From the NCBI RefSeq assembly GCF_001424945.1, contig NZ_LMCW01000012.1, forward strand, positions 292,221 through 356,220: a stretch of 64,000 nt of DNA, in the 5' to 3' direction. The first letter of the stretch is position 1; each line of letters starts with the position of its first letter. The notes under the pieces are model-generated. The model worked only from the letters and a program-made list of their open reading frames with translations, did not search any database and had not been told where the DNA came from. Source of the DNA: Rhizobium sp. Root1203. GTDB taxonomy: Bacteria > Pseudomonadota > Alphaproteobacteria > Rhizobiales > Rhizobiaceae. Shown here one piece after another: positions 1 to 8,103 of this stretch. The translations under genes and the position numbers were made by a program.

Positions 1-108
1 CACCAGGATAACCGCAGCGACGGCGATCCATGTTCCCCACATGCTGCCGCGCCGAGTTACCGGCGGGGTGGTGCGAAGGTCAGGCTCTCTGTTGGGATCG
101 TAAGTCAT
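1..108 (-). CDS. Small single-pass membrane protein, N-terminal part only
   Basis: The reading frame starts at an ATG at 108 and runs off the left edge. A strong ribosome site (GGAGGAA at 114-120 on the minus strand) sets the start. The visible 36 residues begin MTYDPNREPDLRTTPP, a polar, proline-rich head, followed by a hydrophobic segment (WIAVAAVILV) that looks like one membrane helix. I do not recognise a family; short proteins of this shape are common hypotheticals in Rhizobiaceae. The rest lies outside the window. Confidence 0.6.
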   Translation of the reverse strand, partial: MTYDPNREPDLRTTPPVTRRGSMWGTWIAVAAVILV

Positions 109-206
109 CAGGATTCCTCCGTGTTGCTCTGGAATATTAAATCCATAGGGGAGCTTTTGTTCCATCGCGGGGATTCGGGCATTGCGACCCCATCGGCAAA
201 GTAAGC

Positions 207-247
207 GAGCCCGGTGCCGAAATACCGACACCGGGCTCTATTTTCCC
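207..247 (+). terminator. Rho-independent terminator-like hairpin
   Basis: Perfect 10-bp stem GAGCCCGGTG (207-216) with CACCGGGCTC (229-238), 12-base loop, followed by TATTTT. The T-rich side is rightward, yet no rightward gene lies upstream in the window, so it may end a small RNA. Confidence 0.6.
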
Positions 248-347
248 GCCGGCAAGTTGAGGTCGACTGCCGACCGAGCAGCGCTACAGGAAAACGCCGC
301 TGCGACAACAATGACGATCGAGCGACATTGTTCCATAAATGAAAAGT

Positions 348-377
348 GCCCGGTGCTAGGGCGAGCACCGGGCCTTT
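348..377 (+). terminator. Second hairpin with the same stem core
   Basis: Perfect 10-bp stem GCCCGGTGCT (348-357) with AGCACCGGGC (364-373), 6-base loop, then CTTT. The T tract is weaker than that of the hairpin at 207. Its stem core matches the first hairpin, suggesting duplication. Confidence 0.5.
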
Positions 378-543
378 GGGCTGCAAAAGAGGGGCTATGC
401 AGCCGTGCGCAACGTTTGTTTGGGGCATGCGTTGCGACAATAAAACGCCGGAAGCCCCGATTGGTTCCAAACGCGTTTATTCTTATGTCTGGCAGGTCCC
501 ACTTGGCGGCCTTGCCCTACATATACCACAGGGAGGAAGAACA

Positions 544-633
544 ATGGCTCAGGACTGGCCCATGTTCATCATGCAGTGCATCGTGCTGATCGGTCTGGCC
601 GGCGTCTTCTGTATTCGTGGCGAGGGCGACTAG
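544..633 (+). CDS. Possible 29-residue membrane peptide
   Basis: A short frame starts at ATG 544 behind a good ribosome site (GGGAGGAAG, about 530-538) and ends at TAG 631-633. The peptide begins MAQDWPMFIMQCIVL, is hydrophobic through most of its length (one short membrane helix) and ends in a charged RGEGD tail. No family is recognised. The ribosome site and clean hydrophobic segment favour a real gene; the tiny size and lack of relatives I can name count against it. Confidence 0.4.
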   Translation: MAQDWPMFIMQCIVLIGLAGVFCIRGEGD

Positions 634-694
634 ACTGAAAACCGCCCTGCAAACCGAAGCGGACAGATGCTCGCGTATGGCGATGTAGCGACGG

Positions 695-1249
695 CTACGG
701 GTTCAGGCGGCTGAGGAATTGTGCGAACACCATCGTGCCCTCGGGCCATGGTCCATGGCCCGACGCGGCGTTGATGTGGCCGGATTCTCCTGCATCGACC
801 AGAAGCGAACCCCAGCTTGCAGCGATATCGTCGGCGTGCTCATAGGTTCCGAAGGGATCGTTGCGGCTGGCGACTGTGATCGTCGGGAATGGCAGCGGCT
901 CGCGCGGGTAGGGACCGAAGGTCATCAGATGCCGGGGGCGTATGCCGGGGTTGGCAACGTCGGGCGGTGCCACGAAGAAAGCGCCCGCAATCTTGTTGCG
1001 AAAATGCGGGATGGCGTGAATGACGGATGGCACGCCGAGCGAATGCGCCACTAGTACGACCGGGCGTGTCGACGCATTCACCTCCTCGGCAATCCTTGTC
1101 ACCCAATCGTCACGAACAGGCTTGGCCCATTCGGCCTGTTCGACGCGGCGGGCTGTGCTGAGTTTTGCCTGCCAGCGGCTTTGCCAATGGTCTGGACCGG
1201 AATTGGTGTAACCGGGAATAATGAGGATATCGGCGTCTGAAGCTTTCAT
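695..1249 (-). CDS. RBBP9/YdeN-type serine hydrolase
   Basis: A 184-residue alpha/beta hydrolase of the RBBP9/YdeN family, small cytoplasmic serine hydrolases whose natural substrates are mostly unknown. The N-terminus IIPGYTNSGPDHWQ is the typical family opening. The triad is visible: Ser70 in AHSLG, Asp131 in RNDPFG and His158 in SGHIN, and the C-terminal segment (GPWPEG) is also typical. I start at ATG 1249 because family members begin just before the IIPGY strand; the frame stays open further upstream but that stretch is not protein-like. It stands alone, divergent from the next gene. Assignment to family is firm, function is not known. Confidence 0.85.
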   Translation of the reverse strand: MKASDADILIIPGYTNSGPDHWQSRWQAKLSTARRVEQAEWAKPVRDDWVTRIAEEVNASTRPVVLVAHSLGVPSVIHAIPHFRNKIAGAFFVAPPDVANPGIRPRHLMTFGPYPREPLPFPTITVASRNDPFGTYEHADDIAASWGSLLVDAGESGHINAASGHGPWPEGTMVFAQFLSRLNP

Positions 1250-1407
1250 AGTGCCGCCGATGTGAGAAAGCTTGATGGCAAAGTCAAGGGAAAGCAGGAC
1301 AGCAGCGCCGATTTTTGTTATGCTTCCTCCAGTGCCGGTTGCGTTTTCGTGTCGGCTTACGCCGATGCCGTTCGCCGCCGGCCAGCTTGGCTGAGGAGGA
1401 GAAAGCA

Positions 1408-2211
1408 ATGACGGCATTCCATGTCATGTCCGGCGCAGGCGAGGCCTATGCGCGCCCGGTCGTCAATAAGATCAGCATTGCAGATGTTTTCGACGCGCTT
1501 CGGCGCGGTTTTGATGATTTTCGGGAAAAGCCGTCACATTATGTGTTCCTATGCCTGATGTATCCGATCGCAGGCGTTTTTCTGGCGCTCGCCACGTCCA
1601 GCGCGAATCTGCTGCCAATGATCTTTCCTCTGGTGGCCGGCTTCGCCTTGATTGGCCCGATCGCCGCGATCGGTCTCTATGAGATCAGCCGCCGTCGGGA
1701 AGCGGGAATGGACACATCCTGGACGCACGCATTGGAGGTGACCCGGTCGCCGGCATTTCCGTCGATCGTCACCGGCGGCCTCATGCTTTTCGCCTTTTTC
1801 GTCGTTTGGCTCGTTGCAGCGCAGACGCTGTATGCGAATGTCTTCGGCGATGTTTTTCCGAGGTCGATTTCCGCGTTTACGTCCGAGGTGTTCAGCACGC
1901 CGCAAGGCATGCAACTGATCTTCTGGGGTAATCTGCTCGGTCTCGGCTTTGCGATCATCGTTCTTGCGACCACCGTGGTCACGTTTCCGATCCTGCTTGA
2001 TCGGGATGTAGGGCTCGTTGCAGCGATGGAAGCGTCGGTTCGCGCCACGATCACCAACCCGATACCCGTTTTCTGCTGGGGGCTTATCGTTGCCGTGTCG
2101 CTGGTCGTCGGAACGATACCGGTGTTCATCGGTCTCGCGCTCGTCATCCCGATCCTTGGTCATTCCACCTGGCATCTTTACCGGAAACTGATTGCTCCAC
2201 CGGTGGTTTGA
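1408..2211 (+). CDS. DUF2189-family integral membrane protein
   Basis: A 267-residue protein with about six hydrophobic segments, matching the DUF2189 family of inner-membrane proteins of unknown role found widely in alphaproteobacteria. The start at ATG 1408 follows a strong ribosome site (GAGGAGGAG, 1392-1400). The N-terminal 40 residues are soluble (MTAFHVMSGAGEAYARPVV), then helices alternate with short loops; the linker SRRREAGMDTSWTHALE near the middle is a family feature. No catalytic motif is evident. It is followed 74 bases later by an iron-permease-like gene on the same strand, but co-transcription is unproven. Confidence 0.75.
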   Translation: MTAFHVMSGAGEAYARPVVNKISIADVFDALRRGFDDFREKPSHYVFLCLMYPIAGVFLALATSSANLLPMIFPLVAGFALIGPIAAIGLYEISRRREAGMDTSWTHALEVTRSPAFPSIVTGGLMLFAFFVVWLVAAQTLYANVFGDVFPRSISAFTSEVFSTPQGMQLIFWGNLLGLGFAIIVLATTVVTFPILLDRDVGLVAAMEASVRATITNPIPVFCWGLIVAVSLVVGTIPVFIGLALVIPILGHSTWHLYRKLIAPPVV

Positions 2212-2285
2212 TACCGTTGGTGTCAGCCCCGGGAACCTAGCGCCTGCCTCGGAGTTTCACTTGTGCAGCTTTGAGGGAGGCGTTC

Positions 2286-2783
2286 ATGGCCACGGCAGCC
2301 CATCTATTCACTCGTTTCGCGACCGGGGCATCGGAATGGGCGGGCAAACCGGTCACATTCGTGCTTGCGGTCGCTCTGGTTCTGGCCTGGGCGGTTACCG
2401 GCCCCATTTTCGATTTTTCGGAGACCTGGCAGCTTGTCATCAACACCGGGACGACGATCATTACGTTTCTGATGGTCTTCGTCCTCCAGAATGCGCAAAC
2501 GCGGGATACTCGCGCCATTCAGGCCAAGCTCGACGAGCTCATTTTGACGAGCCATGCCGAAAATCGCTTCATAGGTATCGAAAACCTGGATGAGGAGGAT
2601 CTGAAGCATCTTGACCAACTGGTTGCCAAGGCGGCGAAGGGCCGACGCCGGCGCGAGCCTCAGGATGCGTCAGTGACCACGACCGCCAAGAATGCAGCAG
2701 CCGATACGCGCAAAAGAGCCACCGCTAAAGCACCCAAGCAGAAACGCAAAACGGCGCCACGAGGGGCGCCGTCCGAAAGGTGA
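2286..2783 (+). CDS. Low-affinity iron permease family protein
   Basis: A 165-residue protein whose first 75 residues match the small bacterial members of the low-affinity iron permease family: two membrane helices (around 20-38 and 48-70) and the typical MVFVLQNAQTRDTRAIQ segment followed by a KLDELI helix. Despite the family name, iron transport by these short proteins is not established. The C-terminal third (about 115-165) is a lysine/arginine/alanine-rich tail with no fold I can see. ATG 2286 is chosen over a TTG at 2271 because GGGAGG (2275-2280) fits it. The 3' end carries the terminator of the convergent purB gene. Confidence 0.75.
   Translation: MATAAHLFTRFATGASEWAGKPVTFVLAVALVLAWAVTGPIFDFSETWQLVINTGTTIITFLMVFVLQNAQTRDTRAIQAKLDELILTSHAENRFIGIENLDEEDLKHLDQLVAKAAKGRRRREPQDASVTTTAKNAAADTRKRATAKAPKQKRKTAPRGAPSER
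2745..2772 (-). terminator. purB terminator inside the neighbouring coding region
   Basis: On the minus strand an 8-bp perfect stem (ACGGCGCC/GGCGCCGT, arms 2751-2758 and 2765-2772, 6-base loop) is followed by TTTTGCG. It lies 35-62 bases beyond the purB stop and within the last codons of the convergent iron-permease-like gene. Confidence 0.65.
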
Positions 2784-2806
2784 ACGCCTTATGTCAGGCG
2801 TCATGG

Positions 2807-4114
2807 TCAGGCGTTGCCGAAAACGCGCCTGAAAATCGTGTCGACGTGCTTGGTGTGATAACCGAGATCGAATTTCTCCCGGATCGCTTCTTCGGAAAGC
2901 GCTGCGCGCACCTCGGCGTCGGCCAGCAGCTCTTCCAGAAAGTCCTTGCCCTGTTCCCACACCTTCATCGCGTTGCGCTGCACGAGGCGATAGGAATCCT
3001 CTCGCGACACACCGGCTTGCGTAAGGGCAAGCAAAACGCGCTGCGAGTGAACAAGTCCGCGGAACTTATTCAGATTGTTCATCATGTTTTCGGGGTAGAC
3101 GAGCAGCTTGTCGATAACACCGGTCAGGCGGGCAAGTGCAAAATCAAGCGTAATGGTGCCGTCCGGTCCGATCATGCGTTCGACCGACGAATGGGAAATA
3201 TCGCGCTCGTGCCAGAGCGCAACGTTTTCCATGGCCGGTACAGCGTAGGAGCGCACCATGCGGGCCAGACCCGTCAGGTTTTCCGTGAGCACCGGATTGC
3301 GCTTGTGCGGCATCGCCGAGGAGCCCTTCTGGCCAGGCGAGAAATATTCCTCGGCTTCCAGGACTTCCGTACGCTGCAGATGGCGGATTTCGGTGGAGAG
3401 GCGCTCGATGGAGGATGCCACGACGCCGAGCGTTGCGAAATACATTGCATGGCGATCGCGCGGGATGACCTGGGTCGAGACCGGCTCCGGCTTCAGTCCC
3501 AGGGCTGAAGCAACATGCTCCTCGACGCGCGGATCGATGTTGGCGAAAGTACCGACGGCGCCGGATATGGCGCAGGTGGCGACTTCCTCGCGGGCGGCCA
3601 CAAGGCGCTGCCGGCAGCGTTCGAATTCGGCATATGCGAGCGCCATCTTCACGCCGAAGGTGATCGGCTCCGCGTGGATACCGTGCGAACGGCCGATCGT
3701 TATGGTGTCCTTATGCTCGAAGGCGCGGCGCTTCAGCGCTTCCAACAGCTTGTCGATATCGGCGATCAGGATGTCGGTCGCCCGAACCAGCTGTACGTTG
3801 AAGCAGGTGTCAAGCACGTCTGACGACGTCATGCCTTGATGGACGAAGCGTGCGTCAGGGCCGACGATCTCGGCCAGATGCGTGAGGAAGGCAATGACGT
3901 CATGCTTGGTGACGGCTTCGATTTCGTCGATGCGGGCGACGTCGAAGGTCGCGGCACCGCCTTTTTCCCAGATCGTCTTGGCGGCCGACTTCGGAATGAC
4001 GCCCAGTTCGGCGAGCGCGTCACACGCGTGAGCTTCAATCTCGAACCAGATGCGAAACTTGGTTTCGGGCGACCAGATGGCGACCATTTCGGGTCGGGAG
4101 TAGCGCGGGATCAT
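2807..4114 (-). CDS. purB: Adenylosuccinate lyase
   Basis: PurB cleaves SAICAR to AICAR and adenylosuccinate to AMP, two fumarate-releasing steps of purine synthesis. The 435-residue protein has the full length of the short bacterial form. The fumarase/aspartase signature GSSAMPHKRNP is at about 264-274 with the catalytic-serine loop, TSSDV at 96-100, and the catalytic histidine in GRSHGIHAEP (His144). The start MIPRYSRPEMV is the standard alphaproteobacterial N-terminus and AGGAAG precedes it. It is the last gene of a leftward group rpe, small membrane protein, purB. Confidence 0.95.
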   Translation of the reverse strand: MIPRYSRPEMVAIWSPETKFRIWFEIEAHACDALAELGVIPKSAAKTIWEKGGAATFDVARIDEIEAVTKHDVIAFLTHLAEIVGPDARFVHQGMTSSDVLDTCFNVQLVRATDILIADIDKLLEALKRRAFEHKDTITIGRSHGIHAEPITFGVKMALAYAEFERCRQRLVAAREEVATCAISGAVGTFANIDPRVEEHVASALGLKPEPVSTQVIPRDRHAMYFATLGVVASSIERLSTEIRHLQRTEVLEAEEYFSPGQKGSSAMPHKRNPVLTENLTGLARMVRSYAVPAMENVALWHERDISHSSVERMIGPDGTITLDFALARLTGVIDKLLVYPENMMNNLNKFRGLVHSQRVLLALTQAGVSREDSYRLVQRNAMKVWEQGKDFLEELLADAEVRAALSEEAIREKFDLGYHTKHVDTIFRRVFGNA

Positions 4115-4177
4115 GGCTTCCTGCTTTCGTTCACAAAAGGAATTCTGGCGCCCCTGTAGCAAAGACGGGCGGCAATC

Positions 4178-4669
4178 TCAACGCATGCGTTTCGCAAGCG
4201 CAAAACTCGTTGCCAAAAGACATACGAGACCGAGGGGCAGGAACAGCCGCAAACCCAGCACCGAGAACTGATAGGCAGCGCTGGCACCGGTGAAAAGAAA
4301 CTGAAACGCCCATGTGATCGTGCCGGGAGGCGCATGCCAGCGTGCGTAGAAGAGGCGATAGTCCATGGCGAACAGAAACGCTGTCATCAGGATCGTTCCG
4401 GCAGCGAGCGTGACGAAGAAGGCTGCGAAACGCGTTTCGATCGACCTCCGGTGCGCAAGGAAGCGGCCAAGCGGAAGCACGAACGGCCAGGCGAGTGAGC
4501 CGCCCGCAAAATAGAGGATCGCGAGATCGTCCACATGCGCCGTCGCCATTCTGTTGCGCAGGTAAAGTGCAACCAATGCCGAAAGCAGCATCTGGGCGCC
4601 CCAAAGCGGGGCGCCGGCAAGCAGGTCGGGGTAGGGCGGCCACGCTGCCTTGAGCCTCTCCGAGTTCAA
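4178..4669 (-). CDS. Hypothetical four-helix membrane protein between rpe and purB
   Basis: A 163-residue hydrophobic protein with about four predicted membrane helices (near 20-37, 50-68, 83-103 and 120-155) and a basic C-terminus (ALAKRMR). The best start is a TTG at 4669, giving MNSERLKAAWPPYPD; there is no strong ribosome site, and the gene begins only 19 bases after the rpe stop, which suggests translational coupling. I do not recognise a family. Position between rpe and purB suggests co-transcription with them, but says little about function. Confidence 0.65.
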   Translation of the reverse strand: MNSERLKAAWPPYPDLLAGAPLWGAQMLLSALVALYLRNRMATAHVDDLAILYFAGGSLAWPFVLPLGRFLAHRRSIETRFAAFFVTLAAGTILMTAFLFAMDYRLFYARWHAPPGTITWAFQFLFTGASAAYQFSVLGLRLFLPLGLVCLLATSFALAKRMR

Positions 4670-4688
4670 AGGCGGGCCGCTTTCGCCA

Positions 4689-5366
4689 TCACTCGGACCG
4701 GCCCTCTGCGGCGCCGCGCAGGGCGTCGATTGCCGACTTGTACGCTTCTACAGAACCGCCCTTGAAAATCGCCGATCCGGCGACCAGCACGTTGGCACCG
4801 GCCTTGCCAATCAGCGGCGCGGTATCGACCGTCACGCCGCCGTCGACTTCGAGGTCTATCGGCCTGTCTCCGATGAGGGACCTTGCCGCTGCGATCTTGT
4901 CCGCCATCGCCGGGATGAACTTCTGGCCGCCGAAACCGGGGTTTACCGACATGATGAGGATGAGGTCGATGTCATCAAGGACGTTCTCGATCACGGAGAG
5001 CGGCGTTGCCGGATTGAGCGTGACGCCCACCTTTTTCCCGAGGTTCCGGATGGTCTGCAGTGAACGATGAAGATGCGGGCCAGCCTCGGCATGAACGGTG
5101 ATTCGGTCGCAGCCTGCCTTGGCGAATGCTTCGAGGTAGGGATCGACGGGCGCAATCATCAGATGGCAATCGAACGTGGCATCCGTGTAGGTGCGCAGCG
5201 ACTTGATCACATCGGGACCGAAGGAGATGTTGGGAACAAAATGCCCGTCCATCACGTCGAGGTGGATCCAGTCGGCTCCGGCTGCCGTCACGTCGCGAAC
5301 TTCCTGTCCAAGCCTGGCGAAGTCCGCCGCCAGAACGGATGGCGCAATACGTATGGGCTTAGTCAT
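4689..5366 (-). CDS. rpe: Ribulose-phosphate 3-epimerase
   Basis: Interconverts D-ribulose 5-phosphate and D-xylulose 5-phosphate in the pentose phosphate pathway. The 225-residue TIM-barrel protein has the normal length. Metal and catalytic residues are visible: [12 protein letters not shown] (His35, Asp37, Asp40), His68 in DCHLM, the [10 protein letters not shown] loop and the DLEVDGGV strand that carries the second catalytic aspartate. GGAG precedes the ATG at 5366. It leads a leftward group with a membrane protein and purB. Confidence 0.95.
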   Translation of the reverse strand: MTKPIRIAPSVLAADFARLGQEVRDVTAAGADWIHLDVMDGHFVPNISFGPDVIKSLRTYTDATFDCHLMIAPVDPYLEAFAKAGCDRITVHAEAGPHLHRSLQTIRNLGKKVGVTLNPATPLSVIENVLDDIDLILIMSVNPGFGGQKFIPAMADKIAAARSLIGDRPIDLEVDGGVTVDTAPLIGKAGANVLVAGSAIFKGGSVEAYKSAIDALRGAAEGRSE

Positions 5367-5403
5367 CGTGTGTCTCCGTTAAAGTCGCCTGAGCCGGCAT
5401 GCG

Positions 5404-6486
5404 TTACCGCATCGGTCCACCCGGCGCAACGAATGCGCCCGCACGCCATTGCAACAGCTGGTAAGGGTTGTCGGCCAGTTCATGGCCGGCATCGAATGCG
5501 ATCCGACCGATTACAGTATCGAAGGGCATGCCGCCGAGGTGCTGAGCGACCGGTCTATCGTCGGTCGCGGCATCCTGCGCGGCCTTGGCTGCAATCTCGA
5601 CGGCGGCATAGGCCGGGAGGACATAGCCCTCCGGTTCGACACCGCCAGCGCGAAGCTCAGCCACAGCCGACGCCGCTTCCGGGCGCGCTGCATATTCGGG
5701 CAGCGTCACGGAAAGTGTACCGTCGGCGAGGGCGAGAGGTTGGTCTGCCGCACGCATGGCGTCACCGCCAAGCAGATCCAGCTGGATTTTTTCCGCTTTG
5801 GCATCGCGTGCGATGATGGCGACATCACTTCTGTCGCCGCCGACGAACACTTTCGCGGCACCGGCCTTCTTAAGGCGCCGGACAAGGGCGACCTGCTGTT
5901 CCTGGCCGGGACGGTACGTATCGGTGAAGACGGGTTTCAGGCCCTTTTCCTCAAGCGCGTTGCGGATTGCCTCGGTCAATTCGCGGCCGTGGATCGTTCC
6001 GTCTTCCACCAGGGCGATCGGGTCGGATGCCCAATCTCGCAGTATGATCTCGATTATACGCGCAGCTTCGGCCGTATCGGCGGGAGCCATACGAAAAAGC
6101 GGCCATCCGTTCTTCGCCGCGTCCTCCATGAGGATGCGGGAGCGCACGGACACGGTAATGGCGGGGATGTTGGCGTCCTTCAGCTTTGGAAGCGCCCCTT
6201 CGAGCGTTTCGCTGCAGAGGAAACCGACGGCCACTTGCACCTTCGCCGCGATGAGAGCATCCGCGATCGCGGCGCCGCTGTTTTCCTCACAGGTTTCATT
6301 GACCGAGACGATCGTATTGCCGTCTTTTGCAATCCTTGCGCCGGCACCTGCGGAGATTTGTGCGCCCAGGGCGGCGAAATTGCCGTCCTGCGGAGCTACG
6401 ACGCCGATCGTCACGCCGGCTGCATGGCATTCGCCCGCTGCCAGAAGCAGCATCGGCAGAAGTCCTAAGCCACGCGAGATATTCAT
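5404..6486 (-). CDS. Periplasmic ligand-binding protein of the branched-chain amino acid (Leu/Ile/Val) type
   Basis: A 360-residue secreted protein: signal peptide MNISRGLGLLPMLLLAAGECHAAG with likely cleavage after HA-A, then a two-lobed type I periplasmic-binding-protein fold (GVVAPQDGNFAALG at the start, LVEDGTIHGRELTEAIRNAL in the middle, LLGGDAMRA later). Such proteins bind amino acids or related small molecules for an ABC importer, or act as sensors. No permease or ATPase gene is next to it, so it is an orphan receptor here; the ligand cannot be read from the sequence. Divergent from the flavin reductase gene. Confidence 0.8.
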   Translation of the reverse strand: MNISRGLGLLPMLLLAAGECHAAGVTIGVVAPQDGNFAALGAQISAGAGARIAKDGNTIVSVNETCEENSGAAIADALIAAKVQVAVGFLCSETLEGALPKLKDANIPAITVSVRSRILMEDAAKNGWPLFRMAPADTAEAARIIEIILRDWASDPIALVEDGTIHGRELTEAIRNALEEKGLKPVFTDTYRPGQEQQVALVRRLKKAGAAKVFVGGDRSDVAIIARDAKAEKIQLDLLGGDAMRAADQPLALADGTLSVTLPEYAARPEAASAVAELRAGGVEPEGYVLPAYAAVEIAAKAAQDAATDDRPVAQHLGGMPFDTVIGRIAFDAGHELADNPYQLLQWRAGAFVAPGGPMR

Positions 6487-6655
6487 AAACGATGCACGCC
6501 CCTCGGTTTGTCCTGCTCTTTTATCCGTACGGTGTCGATCGTCAAAGAAAAACGCACGATTTCATGGCTTTTCGCACGGTGTTTGTAGAAAAGGTAACCG
6601 ATCGCCTTCATATAGTGGGATAGTTACGAGCCGGCCAAGCCGGGGGAGAGTGTTT

Positions 6656-7150
6656 TTGTTAAATAGACAACCGATCGATCCGGGCCTTTACCGAAACGCG
6701 ATGAGCCGCTTTGGCGGACACGTTCAGCTTGTCACGACGGCCATCGGTGATCAGCAGCGCGGCGTTACGATCACCGCCGCCTGCTCGGTGTCCGACAATC
6801 CGGCGACGGTGCTCGTATGCCTCAACAACAGCAATCCGAAGAACGATATCTTCTTTCGGAGCGGCATTTTCGCGCTGAATACGTTGGGCGCTCATCACCA
6901 GGCCTTGGCGGACGCATTCTCCGGCCGCACACTGCTCAGCAATGAAGAGCGCTTTGCCACGGGCAAATTCGACAAGCTCGTGACCGGAGCACCCGTCCTC
7001 CACGATGCGCTTGCCTCCTTCGATTGCCGCGTGACTGAAATCAAGGAAATGACCACCCATCACATCATTTTCGGCGAAGTGGTTGCCGTGCGTTTTGATG
7101 AGGCGAAGCCCGCGCTTCTCTATATGAACCGCGACTATCACACGCTATAA
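6656..7150 (+). CDS. Flavin reductase family protein (RutF/HpaC-like)
   Basis: A 164-residue FMN-binding split-barrel protein of the flavin reductase family, which reduces free flavin with NAD(P)H for a partner oxygenase. Family motifs are present: YRNAMSRFGGHVQLVTT at the start, GVTITAACSVSDNPATVLVCLN in the barrel, and NTLGAHHQALADAFSG after it. No ATG fits; a TTG at 6656 lies 7 bases after GGGGGAGAG (6642-6650) and is preferred over GTG 6650, which is too close to it. It is the first gene of a rightward run into the CoxD/CoxE genes, 21 bases before the next start. Its partner enzyme is not identified. Confidence 0.8.
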   Translation: MLNRQPIDPGLYRNAMSRFGGHVQLVTTAIGDQQRGVTITAACSVSDNPATVLVCLNNSNPKNDIFFRSGIFALNTLGAHHQALADAFSGRTLLSNEERFATGKFDKLVTGAPVLHDALASFDCRVTEIKEMTTHHIIFGEVVAVRFDEAKPALLYMNRDYHTL

Positions 7151-7171
7151 CCTCCTGAAAAGGGAGGAAGC

Positions 7172-8101
7172 ATGGCTGAGCAAGTTCATCCGTCGCTGCC
7201 GTCATCGATCGACGAGACGATCGACATGCTCGGCGATCAGAACTATCTCTCGGGGCGAGCGCTTGCCACGGTGATCTTCCTCGCATTGAAAATGAAACGC
7301 CCCCTCTTTCTCGAGGGTGAGGCCGGTGTCGGGAAGACCGAAATCGCAAAGGTGCTTGCAAAGGCACTGGACCGCCCTTTGATCCGCCTCCAGTGCTACG
7401 AAGGGCTCGACATCGCATCTGCGGTCTACGAGTGGAATTATCCGGCGCAGATGCTGGAGATCAGGCTGGCAGAAGCATCAGGTATCAGGGATCGGGACAG
7501 GATCGAATCCGATATCTTCTCCGAGCGCTACCTCATCCGGCGGCCTGTCCTGCAGGCGTTGTCGTCGACGCAGGGAAAGTCACCTGTCTTTCTGATCGAT
7601 GAACTGGACAGGACGGACGAAGCATTCGAGGCTTATCTGCTGGAAGTGCTTTCCGATTTCCAGGTGACGATCCCGGAGCTCGGCACGATCAAGGCCGCCG
7701 AGCCGCCGATCGTCATCATCACCACGAACAGAACGCGTGAGGTGCACGACGCACTGAAGCGGCGCTGTCTCTACCATTGGGTGGATTACCCGGATGCGAG
7801 CCAGGAGCTCGAGATCATCCGGCGGAAGGTGCCGAACTGCAGTGAAGCGCTCTCCGCCCAGATCGTGGCCTACGTGCAAAAGCTTCGCACGCTCGACCTC
7901 TTCAAAAATCCGGGGGTCGCCGAGACCATCGACTGGGCAACGGCGCTGACTGAACTGGACCGCCTGGCGCTCGACCCGGAAACGATATCGGACACGATTG
8001 GAACTCTTCTCAAATACCAGGACGACATAGCCAGGATACAGGGAGGCGAAGGCTCGAAGGTGCTCGCAGACGTGAAGAACGAACTGCAGGCGGCAGGTTA
8101 G
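7172..8101 (+). CDS. MoxR-type AAA+ ATPase, CoxD-like
   Basis: A 309-residue AAA+ ATPase of the MoxR class, closest in look to CoxD, the ATPase that helps mature the Cu/Mo active site of carbon monoxide dehydrogenase. Walker A is GEAGVGKT (49-56), Walker B VFLIDELDR (about 139-147), and sensor 1 is ITTNRTREVHDALKRR with its arginine finger region. MoxR ATPases work with a VWA-domain partner, and exactly such a gene follows after two bases. A ribosome site (GGGAGGAAG) precedes ATG 7172. Function as a metalloenzyme maturation chaperone is inferred from family and context. Confidence 0.85.
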   Translation: MAEQVHPSLPSSIDETIDMLGDQNYLSGRALATVIFLALKMKRPLFLEGEAGVGKTEIAKVLAKALDRPLIRLQCYEGLDIASAVYEWNYPAQMLEIRLAEASGIRDRDRIESDIFSERYLIRRPVLQALSSTQGKSPVFLIDELDRTDEAFEAYLLEVLSDFQVTIPELGTIKAAEPPIVIITTNRTREVHDALKRRCLYHWVDYPDASQELEIIRRKVPNCSEALSAQIVAYVQKLRTLDLFKNPGVAETIDWATALTELDRLALDPETISDTIGTLLKYQDDIARIQGGEGSKVLADVKNELQAAG

Positions 8102-8103
8102 CC

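Larger units (their letters stand above)
109..543. other. 435-base non-coding interval with two related hairpins
   Basis: No convincing gene lies here; the open frames that cross it lack ribosome sites and protein-like composition. It holds the leader of the leftward membrane protein and two terminator-like hairpins (207-238 and 348-373) whose arms share the core GCCCGGTG/CACCGGGC. The octamer-plus TTGTTCCAT also occurs twice, at 157-165 and 328-336, once upstream of each hairpin. The layout would fit two tandem small RNAs, but no promoter is evident and this is inference. Confidence 0.4.
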
